Source: Chrysophaeum taylorii
Lineage: Eukaryota > Sar > Pelagophyceae > Pelagomonadales > Pelagomonadaceae
Length of the DNA stretch: 64,000 nt
Assembly: GCA_029834535.1 (NCBI GenBank)
Contig: JAQMWT010000029.1
Span: 186,001 to 250,000 of the forward strand
Direction of reading: 5' to 3'
A program made the position numbers and the translations under genes. A model generated the notes under the pieces. That model was not told where the DNA came from. It ran no database searches and saw only the letters and a list, made by a program, of their open reading frames with translations. Positions 20,581 through 30,778 of the stretch are shown piece after piece. Each line of letters opens with the position of its first letter. Position 1 is the first letter of the stretch.

Positions 20581-23145
20581 ATGAGAGTGCTGCGAAGACA
20601 CGAGGCGCTGCGCGCAATCTACGCCACAACACCCGCAACGGGCGGGAAGCCTGCGCAGCACAGAGGAGAATGCGTCGTGGCGCAACTGGGTTCCAACTCA
20701 GAACCTTCGCACTATTTTGCCGTCGTCTCGCAGGAGCATTTGACTCTGACACCGTTAGCAAAAAGGCGCCATCCGGCGTCGAAGAGTAAGAAGACCTATT
20801 GTGAACGAAATCCTACCAAGGCTGCCAAATCGCCCAAGAACATGCCGTCAACAACGTTCACGAACGACGAGCCACTTTCAATCACGACGGTAGCCTCGCT
20901 CGAGACGGCCATTGCTGTCGACCACGCGGTCGCCATGGCAACCAAGGGCTTGAAGAAAGTTGCGAAGCTACCCCGAGACGTCGATGCTGCTGAGGCCTGG
21001 CCACTCGACGACGTCGTAAGGGTTGCGCTGGCCGACGTTGTCACAATATCTTATAGCAGTTTTGCTGTCAGCAAACGCGCGGCCGCCAACTCCGATAAGC
21101 GCGTGTCGCCATACAGCCTCGTGTGCTATACCTTCGCAGACTCAGCTTTCGAAACCCACTCATTTCTCGTGCAGTTAACCTTCTTCGATAATCGGCCAAG
21201 CATCGAGTTCTTGACGTGCGAAAAGGATGATACTTCGCTCCCAGGGGAGCTCGTCACCGCGCACTTCGTTTCCTTGGTGAGATCCTTTCAGTCATTAAGA
21301 CCGTCGTACGTTTTGGACCCGACGAGAGCAAGAGATTTTCTCGACGTCAACCGCGGCGCCTCGGTGCACTGCTACGTTGCCGATGATACCAACGCGACAA
21401 GTTGGATTCGAGACTTGGAGAACGCCATCTGCGACAAAAATAACAGCCACAAAGTGGAATCGCCAAGAACATCCTCTTCTTCTCGAACTTGGATTACCCA
21501 TCATCACGAAGACGATCGTCAACTGATTGATGAGTGTCGCGACGTTGTTCGGTTGCTCGGCGAGCTTGAAGCGGACATTCTCGTGAATGTTGCTCTCAAG
21601 CGAGCCTTATTTTGCTCGCCGCGCTTGGTGGTCACGTTCTTTACGTGGCTTGAGAACCTAGAGAGCAACCTTGACGTCCTGGCGGAGCCAAGCGCCAGCA
21701 TTCCTTCCTGGATGCTACCTCTAGACTTGGAAGAAGATGAAACTTTCCCCACGGAACGCGAGGTCCAAGTCGCGCTAGCGAGACGCGCCATCGCCGGCCT
21801 TCGCATCGTCCGCGCATCACTCCACGATCGCCGTGGGATCTGCGAGTGCTTCGAGGTATTCTGCATGTCGCGATGGCCACTTGCGCGTCTTGTGACCTTG
21901 CTGGCTTCCGATCACTTTAACTACAGCGAACAGGAGACTGATTTCGACGTTGTAGACAAAGAAAAAAGGCACGCGACTTCACTTGGGAGCCCTAGTGGAA
22001 TCGGACATAGGCACGGGCATCTTATCAACGTCCAGCTGACCCCCAAGAAAACAGCGGGAATGGCTGGAGAGAAGCTGCGGATCAACGACGTTACTCAATT
22101 GATCACGCAATCCCCGCATCGAACAAAAGTGTCCAGCCACGAGTTCACTGACGCGTCTGTATCACCATCTCCAACGAATTATGACGGCGAATCGAAGAAG
22201 AGCGACGTTGAATCGACTTTCTCTTCATCGAGCTCCGTATCATCAGCACTCTTTCACGCTGCAGCACGGGAAGAGATGTCTCGCAAACAACGAAGGAACG
22301 AAAAGGATCACGTTGCACCCCATGTCGGAAATACCCGAAAAGGTCGCGCTGATGACATCGTAGGGCCTGCGAAGGGAGCCACCCAAATGGGCGACGTTGA
22401 TGGGTTCGCGGCCCAAAAAAACAATTCCGATGCGCACATGCCCCAAAAACTCAATGTTCACGACGCATCCGAGCACCTTGTGGTTGGTGTGTCACAGAAA
22501 TCCTACCGGCCGCCATTCGTCAAAGATTCTTTCTCTGCCTCGGCTTTCGCCGACGTGCGTCGCGCCAAGCTTCGTCCGGGAAATGATGACGAGTCTGTTT
22601 TTGCAGAGTTACTAGATGCGCAGCTCTCGGTATTGCTCGAGTTTGATGAGCTCACCGCAGCCTGGTGCAGAGAGTGCGATAGCGTAAAGACACCGCACGG
22701 CGACGCGATCTTCCCCCACTGCATTGTGCAGTTGATTGTAGAAGGACACGACAGAGATCAGGCGAGGTCGCTCGTGCAGGCACTCTTCGAGCGCTCGGTG
22801 GGTCTTATCCTGAAACTTTCCTTCGAAAAGGAGAACCAGAAAAAAAGCGACGCGACGAAATCGTCTCCAGAGAGTCAACCAAAAATGCGCAGCTTCTTCG
22901 CGGCTCCGGTCGCCCTGTTGACCACAGCTCGTCTTCTGGTGTCATTAATGCGAAGCAGCCATACGATGCGTCAAATTGCCGCTTCAAGCTGCAGCGACGA
23001 AATCGATGATTTTTTGCGGTATGAGCACTTTTATGATGGACTCGTTGACAAAGCAATTACCCGGCGGGCGGCGCAGCTCGTGCAAGAAGCAACGACCCTT
23101 GCGTTGCAAGCAAGACGTGCAGGCCAAGAAGCCTTCGCGAGATGA
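20581..23145 (+). CDS. Hypothetical protein, divergent from TOR
   Basis: A long single-exon frame; the ATG at 20581 gives 854 residues and an in-frame codon 69 nt upstream could add 23. No family is recognised. Residues about 1-60 have a strand-rich look around SHYFAVVSQEHLTLTPLAK, which could be one end of a PH-like fold (weak). The central part has hydrophobic helices (ILVNVALKRALF, VTFFTWLENLESNLDVL, SRWPLARLVTLLASD) and a Ser/Lys-rich disordered section follows (about residues 470-650). The C-terminus is predicted helical (FDELTAAWCREC, SLVQALFERSVGLILKL, RRAAQLVQEATTLALQARRAGQ). Base composition is visibly less GC-rich than TOR next to it. There is no signal peptide or membrane span. Length and lack of stops make a real gene likely. 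Confidence 0.7.
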   Translation: MRVLRRHEALRAIYATTPATGGKPAQHRGECVVAQLGSNSEPSHYFAVVSQEHLTLTPLAKRRHPASKSKKTYCERNPTKAAKSPKNMPSTTFTNDEPLSITTVASLETAIAVDHAVAMATKGLKKVAKLPRDVDAAEAWPLDDVVRVALADVVTISYSSFAVSKRAAANSDKRVSPYSLVCYTFADSAFETHSFLVQLTFFDNRPSIEFLTCEKDDTSLPGELVTAHFVSLVRSFQSLRPSYVLDPTRARDFLDVNRGASVHCYVADDTNATSWIRDLENAICDKNNSHKVESPRTSSSSRTWITHHHEDDRQLIDECRDVVRLLGELEADILVNVALKRALFCSPRLVVTFFTWLENLESNLDVLAEPSASIPSWMLPLDLEEDETFPTEREVQVALARRAIAGLRIVRASLHDRRGICECFEVFCMSRWPLARLVTLLASDHFNYSEQETDFDVVDKEKRHATSLGSPSGIGHRHGHLINVQLTPKKTAGMAGEKLRINDVTQLITQSPHRTKVSSHEFTDASVSPSPTNYDGESKKSDVESTFSSSSSVSSALFHAAAREEMSRKQRRNEKDHVAPHVGNTRKGRADDIVGPAKGATQMGDVDGFAAQKNNSDAHMPQKLNVHDASEHLVVGVSQKSYRPPFVKDSFSASAFADVRRAKLRPGNDDESVFAELLDAQLSVLLEFDELTAAWCRECDSVKTPHGDAIFPHCIVQLIVEGHDRDQARSLVQALFERSVGLILKLSFEKENQKKSDATKSSPESQPKMRSFFAAPVALLTTARLLVSLMRSSHTMRQIAASSCSDEIDDFLRYEHFYDGLVDKAITRRAAQLVQEATTLALQARRAGQEAFAR

Positions 23146-23692
23146 TTCCGCACAGGCGACAGAAGACTGCTGCGTCAACGCAACCGTGAAAGACAGCACG
23201 GTCTATAATATGTACATCACATAGGTTATGGTCTCGAGGAGTCTCACACCTGGCCCTCGTGGTTCCGAATTTTTTCTTGGAGTGCGGAGGTCGTTAATCT
23301 CCGCTAGAAAACGTATTGTAATAAGAATGAATGAGAGAAAGAATGACCACAGAGGACGGCGAAGAAAGAAGCAAGACGGCGCAAAGGGAACAGCAGAAGC
23401 AAGGGGGTGATGCAGAGAAAGGGGGGGAACAGGGAGGAGAAAGAGTGAGGACAGGAGAGAATGAAGCAGGAAAAGAGCTCGTGGGAAGAAGAAGAGAGCT
23501 AACTGAGAGGAAGAAGGGAGAAGAAAAAGGTGCAAGCCAACGAAGCAGCAGAAAGGGCGACGCAAGAAGAGCACAGAGCTCGACGAAGGAGCAGTATGAC
23601 GAAGGATCTGGAGAGAAGAAATCCAACGAAGAATGAAGCGAAATGAAGAAGGGCTCGGCGACAGCCGCGTCCGAGGGGGGGGGGTGGGCGCG

Positions 23693-23804
23693 AGAGACCA
23701 GCGTTTTGCTCGGCGGGGGGGGGGGGCACCCCCCAACGCTAAAGTTTTGTGCCTCCCCAGCAGGAAAGTTTCGTGCTAGGGGGGTGTCTGGTCTGACCAC
23801 CGCG
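23693..23804. repeat. G-rich element with short inverted ends (possible MITE relic)
   Basis: AGACCAG near 23697 is matched in inverted orientation by CTGGTCT near 23792. Between them are poly-G runs and two related segments (AAAGTTTTGTGCC and AAAGTTTCGTGCT). The inverted ends are only 7 bp, so this may be chance. Confidence 0.25.
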
Positions 23805-24470
23805 CGCACACTAGAAGCGGAATGCTGAATGGTTGCGCCATGAGGAACTTAACTTTATGTCGTGCGCCATGGAGGACTTACACGGGCCTGGACAAGATGT
23901 CCCGGACAATCGACGACCGAGGGTCGACATCCTCGGGCTCATGCGCATCGAAGACGCGGATTCTCGAGAAGCGCAAAAAGCGACAAGCAAACCCCATCCG
24001 ACGCCGTTGGGAGGTGACAAACCAGCGCCGGCAACGACGCAGGAATGGTGCGTGCATCATGGGTCATCCGTGCCCGCTCCTATACCGACTAAGTACCGCT
24101 AGGCCATCGGCAATGATTCTATTGCCCAGAAGAAAAGCCTTGGATTGTGTTTGAAGCTAGTGGCATTAGATGAAAAAAATTAAGGCATTTACATATGGAA
24201 AAATTAATATGGGAATTACAGACCCATGGGTCACGCGCGTGCGGTTCAAGTGATGACTACTTGGAGCCTCGCGTCGGGCGCGCGGGAATTGCAGCGGCTT
24301 TACGGCGGCGCGCGTACCATTAACTGCTCAACATCGAAAAGCAGCCGTGCGGGACGTAGATGGTGTACGCTCGCAATATTCCTCGGTGCCAACGAAGAGA
24401 TCTTTCTGCACTCATATAATCAGGAAAGGCCACACGCGCGAAAGAAAAAACCGAGGGCGGAAGGGAAGAG

Positions 24471-25140
24471 TCACGCCCCGTCGTCAGTAAATTTAGCTGA
24501 GTCGTCATCAGAGTCGTCGGCGCCAAACTTCGATATGGTCTCTGGCGTTGCAAAATGGAGCGCGCCCGTTTGTTCTGCGTAGGAAGTCTAAGTGACAAAT
24601 TTTGCAGCGGTCCGTACGAGAGACGCGCGAGAGGCGTAATCGTCGCCGCTGAACCACCTGCGTTGGGGGGTGTCTTGGGCCAACAAAAGCACTCGCGAAA
24701 AGCGAACCGAACGCGCCTCTTGTATGCCTGCAAACGAGATAATGGCCGCCAACGAACAACAAACACATGCATACATGCTTGATGCTCGACGTTGCGAAAC
24801 ACTCGCGTGGCTGTCGAGAGAGATTATCGAGTTTTCAGGATAGACCGCTCACAGTCGCGACCGCTGCCTCCTCGCGGGTACGGAGCTCGTTGTGCCGCAT
24901 CGAGCGCCGTCTCGAGCGCCGAGCAGCCCTTTGCCTGCGACGAGGCGGTAACGCGGCAGGCCGGCAACGCGCGGGCGGACAAACAACTCTGGCGGCGTGC
25001 GAGCGCGCCTGCGTCCAAGACGACCAAGTAAGAAGACAGGGGCCGACGACGCGGAACGCACGCTCGACGGCAAATCGCGTCCGAATCCTGTAAGTGACAA
25101 GAAGAGACGCTGCTCTACGAGTAGTAGTTACACAAGGGAC
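24471..25140 (-). CDS. Possible small spliced gene, function unknown
   Basis: No long frame exists, but several short-intron signals like those of neighbouring genes occur in order on the minus strand: GTGAGC...CGACAG (42 nt), GTATGC...TTGCAG (47 nt) and GTACGG...CGCAG (about 44 nt). The last open stretch ends with ISKFGADDSDDDSAKFTDD and a stop at 24471-24473, which looks like a real acidic C-terminus in the local codon style. I could not join the pieces into one consistent frame, and no family is recognised. It may be a real gene of four or more exons, or a decayed one. Confidence 0.25.
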
Positions 25141-25172
25141 GCCGAGCAAAGGAATGACATCGCCTGCGCGAC

Positions 25173-25200
25173 GAGATCATCATCATCATCATCATCATCG
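25173..25200. repeat. (CAT)n microsatellite
   Basis: Nine near-perfect CAT/ATC units in non-coding DNA downstream of the lipase gene. Confidence 0.85.
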
Positions 25201-25309
25201 TCATCGCTACGTGAGACAAAAAGACAGCCCAGCCTCGACATGTATCGCTCACAATTTTTTGATAGGCGGCGACGCGCCTGTCCAGAAGACTTTGGTCATG
25301 GCGTGGAGT

Positions 25310-26965
25310 CTAGCAACCAAAAAAACGGACATACCCCTCGCGGAGGAATCTGGGCATCGATTGAACGTCCGGGTTCTTGAAAAGCTCAAAATAGTCGCGG
25401 ACGCGGAGCGCGGGCGTGATGGTGACCGAGCCCTCGAAATTTTGCGTCAGCAGGCGGCCGGTCCATCCGGGCGTGGCGTCGACTTCGCGGAGAAACTCGA
25501 GCTTGGCGCGCATGTCGTTGCGCAGAAAGAGTTCGGCGGCGGCGACGACGAAGCCGCCGCGCCACGCGTCCTCCGAGCGGCGCGGGCTAGACCAGCGCGA
25601 AGGATCGCCGGCGCTGCCGTGGGTGTGGTAGAGCATGGGGACGATGTGGGGGTTGACCTGCGAGGCGACGACGAAGCGAGCGTTGAAGGCCTCCTTGAGG
25701 CCGACCGTCGGGATGTCGTGGACGATCGATCCGTCGATGTAGATCTCGCCGCCGGCCTGGGGCGAGACCTCGCCCGTCTCGGGATCTTTCTCGAGGAGGA
25801 CCGAGGGCTTGATGAGGCCCGGCACGCCGGCGGTCGCGACGAGGGCCGAGGCTATGACGACGTGGGGGGACGTGAGGTGCGTCAACAGAACCGGAGGCGC
25901 GCGCTTGCCCTTAGCGCACACCGTAATCGCGAGGCGGCGGCCCGAGCGCTGGAAGGCCTCGAGGAAGGTGATGTTACGAATGCTGGCATCGCTGTCGTTG
26001 GCGAACCAGCGACTGGTCTCGAGCCAGCGATCCTTATCGTAGAGCACGCCATTGCGAAAAAGGTGGACGACACATTCGAGCGGCGATTGGTCGAAGCAGA
26101 CGAGATGCGTCCGAAGGGCGTCGTCGTCCATCAAATCGCGCTCGATCTCCACGTCGTTGCGCGTGCATATGAAGGCGGCCACGATCGCCCCCGCGGACGT
26201 GCCGCACACCGTGTCGGGCAGGAGGTCCTCGCTCCAGAGCGCTCGCACGACGCCAAAGTGGTACGTGCCGAGCGCGCCGCCGCCAGAGAGCGACAGGACC
26301 GTCCGGCCGTACGACTCGCGCGCCGCGGCGAAGAGCTCGCGCGAAGTCTGGAAGCACGAAAACCGGTCCTCGATGATGACCTCGGTGGATAACGGCGACG
26401 ACGACGACGACGACGTCGACGACGACGACGACGGATCCAAGAAGCCGCCGACGACACCGGCGGCATCCCCGCCGTTCTCGTCCGACTCTCGGCGCACGAC
26501 TTGCTCGTCGAGCGCAAACTTGGTCAACCATTGGATCGAGGCGGCAATTTCTTCAACAAAGTCCGTCACGACGGTCTTGGGCTCGCCCGTGTGCGTAGCC
26601 GAAAAGAGCTGCGGGGCCATGATGCCGGCGACGTTGGGTCTCGAGCACAGGCGGAGAGCGATCACTACGGCTCGCCAGTCGCGATTCGCGCGGCCCTCGC
26701 GGAGGCGAGCGATCGTGCCCTTGACGAAGGGCCAATTGTACCGCGTCGACCGCAGGTCAGCCTGCCAGAGCGCGACGCCCTTGGATGCGTCGAGCGCACG
26801 AGCGCAGTCGAGCCAACTCGCGTAGTCGGGAGCGTACGCGAGCGCGCGACGCAGCTCGCGATGCGCCGGCGTCGCGATCGCCATCTCCATCGCTCGCACG
26901 ACGACGCGCAGTGCTACGTAAAGCACTAACTCGAGGCCCACGATCGAGTACCTGTCGCCGAGCAT
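25310..26965 (-). CDS. Patatin-domain lipase, SDP1/TGL-type triacylglycerol lipase
   Basis: A 551-residue single-exon protein starting at the ATG at 26965 (the longer frame begins with a non-ATG codon). The N-terminus has a hydrophobic segment (VGLELVLYVALRVVV) and the helical region shared by plant SDP1 and yeast Tgl3/4/5. The patatin core follows: the oxyanion loop SLSGGGALGTYHFG (about residue 228), the nucleophile elbow GTSAG (Ser at about 256) and the catalytic Asp in YIDGS (about 412), which complete the Ser-Asp dyad. After GTSAG comes FRNGVLYDKDRW, as in SDP1. These enzymes start lipid-droplet breakdown by hydrolysing triacylglycerol. An Asp/Ser-rich insert (about residues 175-200) comes from a CGA/CGT repeat. 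The end FLREGYVRFFG is close to the family end, so little is missing. Confidence 0.88.
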   Translation of the reverse strand: MLGDRYSIVGLELVLYVALRVVVRAMEMAIATPAHRELRRALAYAPDYASWLDCARALDASKGVALWQADLRSTRYNWPFVKGTIARLREGRANRDWRAVVIALRLCSRPNVAGIMAPQLFSATHTGEPKTVVTDFVEEIAASIQWLTKFALDEQVVRRESDENGGDAAGVVGGFLDPSSSSSTSSSSSSPLSTEVIIEDRFSCFQTSRELFAAARESYGRTVLSLSGGGALGTYHFGVVRALWSEDLLPDTVCGTSAGAIVAAFICTRNDVEIERDLMDDDALRTHLVCFDQSPLECVVHLFRNGVLYDKDRWLETSRWFANDSDASIRNITFLEAFQRSGRRLAITVCAKGKRAPPVLLTHLTSPHVVIASALVATAGVPGLIKPSVLLEKDPETGEVSPQAGGEIYIDGSIVHDIPTVGLKEAFNARFVVASQVNPHIVPMLYHTHGSAGDPSRWSSPRRSEDAWRGGFVVAAAELFLRNDMRAKLEFLREVDATPGWTGRLLTQNFEGSVTITPALRVRDYFELFKNPDVQSMPRFLREGYVRFFGC

Positions 26966-27506
26966 CACAATCGAATCGACCGCCGCACAACCACCTACAC
27001 GAGCGCGAGCAGCGGCCACCTCATTACGTGGTAAGAGAACCGATTGAAACGCGGCACCATGGTCACCGCGAGACTACGCGAGCGAGGAGATAAGATACAA
27101 GAATAGATTGCGTGGGGCACGCACGCGCACACGGTCCACGGCAACCACCCGGCACGAACGCGATACAATGCAGCCATCACGGCGACGGCGACGGCGCTGT
27201 TCGAAGCAGTCGTAGCCTGCGCGCACGTTGTATGTATGTTGTTGTTGGTGGTGCCCACGCGCGCTCTCGACGACTCACGTAGTAGAGAAAACCGCGCATG
27301 TATGCGGGCTTCTTGACCGCGGAGGCGGCGGGCGCTTTTCCGTTGGACCCTGCTGCTGCTGCTGCTGCGGCCATCGCGGCCCGTGGTCAACGACGGCGAT
27401 CTTCCGGTCGTCAGAAAGGGTAAGTGTTCTTTGGTTGTTTCCGAAAAGGAGGGGCGGGCTGTTGGCGGCGAGCGTGAGTTCGGACGCGGAGGGAGAGCCA
27501 AACTGA
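26966..27506. other. Divergent intergenic space of lipase and PDH E2 genes
   Basis: A GCT/TGC run (about 27350-27370) and nothing else recognisable. Both genes are transcribed away from this region, so it should hold both promoters. Confidence 0.5.
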
Positions 27507-28905
27507 ATGTCTTTTGCTTCGCTGGTGGTCGCGCGAAGCCGAGCCGCACTGATGCGGCCGGCCAGCGCGCTTTTGCGCGGGCGCGTATTGAGTCGGCGGC
27601 TCTCGCTGCCTACACACACGGTCGTTGGGTTGCCGTCGCTGTCGCCGACAATGGAGAACGGGACGATCGCGGTCTGGAAGGTCGACGAGGGGGGGTCGTT
27701 CGCGGCGGGTGACGTGATCGCCGAGATCGAGACCGACAAGGCGACGGTGGATTTCGAGGCGCAGGACGACGGGGTGAGCTACGATAGCGCGCGCAGAATT
27801 TGACTCGTTTTTGTTGTCCCAGGTCCTCGCCAAGGTCCTCGTCGCCGCTGGGACGGAGGTCAAAGTCGGCGATCCGATCATGGTCGTCGTCGAGGAGGCG
27901 GGAGACGTCGCGTCATTCAAGGATTTTGAAGCAGAGCGCCCGGTCGCCGCCTCGGCACCGGTCGCCGCCCCTGCACCGGTTGCCGCCCCGGCACCGGCCG
28001 CCGTTCCGGTGGCCGCCGCGCCGCCGCCTCCAGCACCGGCGGCACCCGCGGGATCGAGACTGGTCGCGAGTCCGCTGGCACGCAAACTCGCGGCCGATCT
28101 CGGGTACGACCTCGCGGCTATTTCCGGAACGGGGCCGAACGGCCGAGTCGTCGCCTCCGACGTCGCCGCCTACACGCCCGCCGCGGTAGCGCCCCCGCAA
28201 GCGGTCGCCGCAACGGGAGCTGGTTTTGTTGACTTTCCGGTGTCGCCGCAGAGCGCGTCGATCGCTGCCCGGCTCGCCTATTCGATGCAGACGGCCCCTC
28301 ACTACTACCTGACCATCGAGCTGGGGCTCGGATCGGCCCTCGCGCTCCTCGACCGACTCAACGCCAAGCTCGGCGACGACGACCGTATTTCGGTCACCGA
28401 CCTCTTCATCAAGGCCTCCGCCAGCGCGACCAAGGCGGTGCCGGCCGTCAACGCGTCCTGGCTCGAAAACGGCGTCGTCAGAGCCTACGAACGGTTTGAC
28501 GTCAACCTCGTCGTTGGTGCCGACGCTGGCCTCGTCGCGCCGGCGATCCTCGACGTCCAGCGCCTCGGCCTCAAAGACATCGCCGACGCGACGAAAAAGG
28601 CCCTCGCGGACGACGCGTCGCCCGAGGCCTACGCCTGCGGCACCTTCACCGTCGTCAACCTCGGGGCCTTCGGCGTTTCTTCGGCTGCCCCCATCGTTTC
28701 CACGCCTCAGGCCTGTGCGCTCGCCCTCGGCACCATCGACACGAAGCTCGTGCCCTCGTCGGATCCGGAAAAAAAATTCGACGCTGTTCCGGTCCTCACC
28801 GCGACGCTATCCGCCGACCACCGGGTCGTCGACGGCGCAGTCGGTGCCGCATGGCTCGCTGCCCTCAAGGATCTCATCGAGTCCCCGGACAGCATCCTCC
28901 TCTAG
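27507..28905 (+). CDS. Pyruvate dehydrogenase E2, dihydrolipoamide acetyltransferase (mitochondrial)
   Basis: Two exons, 27507-27773 and 27823-28905, with a 49-nt intron (GTGAGC...CCCAG, phase 0), give 449 residues. The start [20 protein letters not shown] is Arg/Ser-rich without acids, as in mitochondrial presequences. One lipoyl domain follows, with the lipoylated Lys in IETDKAT (about residue 76); the intron lies four strands later and splicing joins DDG to VLAKVLV. An Ala/Pro hinge (about residues 125-155) leads to the E3-binding domain ([26 protein letters not shown]) and the catalytic domain ending in the active-site motif SADHRVVDG (about residue 420). The enzyme moves the acetyl group from E1 to CoA. 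Only one lipoyl domain is present, against two in human DLAT. Confidence 0.93.
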
Positions 28906-29825
28906 GGGGAGAACATCCATCCACTTTTCGAGATATATCTTGTGTGCCCTCGCGCGCGCGTCCCGAACGCCGCGCCCCTCCCTCGTTGGGCGCGCGAGGA
29001 CACCGACCGACAAGCCACTCGGCGAGTTCATCTTTTCGCCCACCCTCCTCCCGTTTCGTCCTCCAACCTTCTGTGCCCAACGACAATCGTACTATCGCAC
29101 CTCTACAAGAGAGGGTGTTACCTACGTGCTGGGGGTCGGAGCCCGAGTATTGTTGCGCACAACTTCGTGCGCCCGGTTGGTTGCGAGAATGCGCCGTAGT
29201 TGCCGCGCCAAAAGCTGTGGTCTTTCCACTCGTGCTCGAGTCCTGACGCGGCACATGTGCCGCCGGGGTTAATTAAGAAGGCCCGCAGAGACCATCGCCA
29301 TCCTTGCTGGCTTCGCCACGCGTCCGTTGTGTTCTTTGTTGCTGCCACACGCTTTTTAGCGTGCGTGCGTGCGTGCGTGCTCGAAGAAACATGTTGAGGC
29401 GCGAGCTAGCTATTGTGTCCTTTAAAATCAGGGAGCCGGACGATGCGGGGGAGAGTGCGCGCCGTCCGGGCATTGGGAAACGGGCCTTCCCTTCATCATC
29501 AGACTCAGCGAGTGCGGCCGGAGCGAAACGCGAGGAAAACCCGAGCCAATGCTGGGCAGGCAGGTGGGAGGTCACGGTGCCTTATCGCCAATAATGTGAC
29601 CACAGCGAGCTTCGCCGCCGGAAATGATGAGACTGATGAAGAGCGGCGTTTTGCAACTCCATCTTCTAGCCCGAGCTCCTTTTGTTGTTGCTAAGAGAGT
29701 GTAGTGGCACCTATTACCCACGTTGCCTGCCGAAGGTGCGCGGTACCCAGGTAATAAATAACCGTTTCAACCCACGGAAGAGGTTGCGCGCTCTGGGAAA
29801 AAAAGGGTGTGGGCTAAGGGGTACG

Positions 29826-29880
29826 TAAGCCCCGGGCTCACTCTCTTCCTCACGGAACCGGCATTCCCACGGCTCTCCGG
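29826..29880. repeat. Dispersed repeat, copy A
   Basis: Begins TAAGCCCCGGGCTCA and contains ACCGGCATTCC and GGCTCTCCG. It shares these blocks with 29924-29978 and, less fully, with 45260-45317 and 45630-45687. Confidence 0.75.
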
Positions 29881-29923
29881 TTGTGGGCTCAGGCGCGGGA
29901 GCACAGTGGTACGTACCTTGTCA

Positions 29924-29978
29924 TAAGCCCCGGGCTCAGTCTCGTCCCTCGCGGGACTGGCATTGCCCCGGCTCTCCG
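29924..29978. repeat. Dispersed repeat, copy B
   Basis: Begins TAAGCCCCGGGCTCA and contains CTGGCATT and GGCTCTCCG, about 98 bp downstream of copy A in the same orientation. Confidence 0.75.
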
Positions 29979-30778
29979 CGGGCTCGTCAGTACCGGTGGG
30001 TATTGTGCGCATGCCTCAGGACTGCTGCGCGCGGTGGGAGAGACTGCGACGGAAGCTGCCAACGCTTTGTTGGCAACTTGCGTACATTCATTTAGCAACG
30101 TCCTCTCGTCCCTCTCGTTGTGCAGTCTTTCTCCTGATTGCCGAAAGATCTGATTGGCGAAAGATGGACGAGGGCCCGGCGCAACATCGCCGATGCATAT
30201 CCTACGACTGTGCGACGCCGCTTACGCACCCTTGAGCAGCATTGTCGTCTATTGCCGACGCGCCTGCGCCCTTCCGAGGTCACCACCATGCGTCCGCAAA
30301 TTAAATTTGCTGACCCTCGCCAGCGCAGTAGTACAGTAACTACCCTCGTGCTGTAGTGTTCTCGATGGGTACGTCGCAGCGCGCACGCACAAGGAGTCGG
30401 CTCTCTACGGCGGAGCTACTCTATGGTCAGCGCGCGCTCTGGTGATGGTTTCTGGGCCATAACCCCCCTCAATCTCGATGTCTTCGACTCCCATTCTGAA
30501 AATCACCCTTCGTTTCCCTTTATCGTTTTATTGGATGGTATTAACTTTCAAATTAGCTCTCGGCGGCCGGGCGGCTTTACCTCATCTCACTGTGTCGTCC
30601 ATCTCGTAGCATCTTCCTTCCTCTGCGTCCACGGCTTCGCCGACTCAGTCGGACACCTAGGTCATCAATTGTCCAGGGATACGTCTTTCTTTTTTTCCCG
30701 CTTGCTTCGTTCGTCATATTCCTAGAGAAAGAACAAAATTTGTCTATCTTTAAATGTCGACTGCTAAATTTGTCTACG

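Larger units (their letters stand above)
23146..25309. other. Gene-poor, low-complexity stretch
   Basis: The stretch 23330-23640 is a long A/G-rich tract that leaves frames open on both strands by composition alone. The stretch 23675-23830 is G-rich, with two poly-G runs. The stretch 24100-24230 is AT-rich. A (CAT)n run lies at about 25173-25200. A possible spliced gene on the minus strand (24471-25140) is listed separately. Confidence 0.5.
28906..30778. other. Intergenic, 1.9 kb, with dispersed repeat copies
   Basis: Contains a GTGC run (about 29360-29380) and two copies of a dispersed repeat (29826-29880 and 29924-29978). Open frames here are short and without recognised similarity. The part 30450-30778 is relatively AT-rich and may include the 3' untranslated region of the gene on its right. 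Confidence 0.55.

Noticed and set aside
23203-23736. Overlapping ORFs on both strands in the A/G-rich tract
   Set aside because: Open frames arise from purine-only composition; the translations are simple Glu/Lys/Arg or Ser/Phe/Leu strings.
29880-30240. Possible transposase remnant near the dispersed repeats
   Set aside because: No catalytic motif or long frame was found on either strand.
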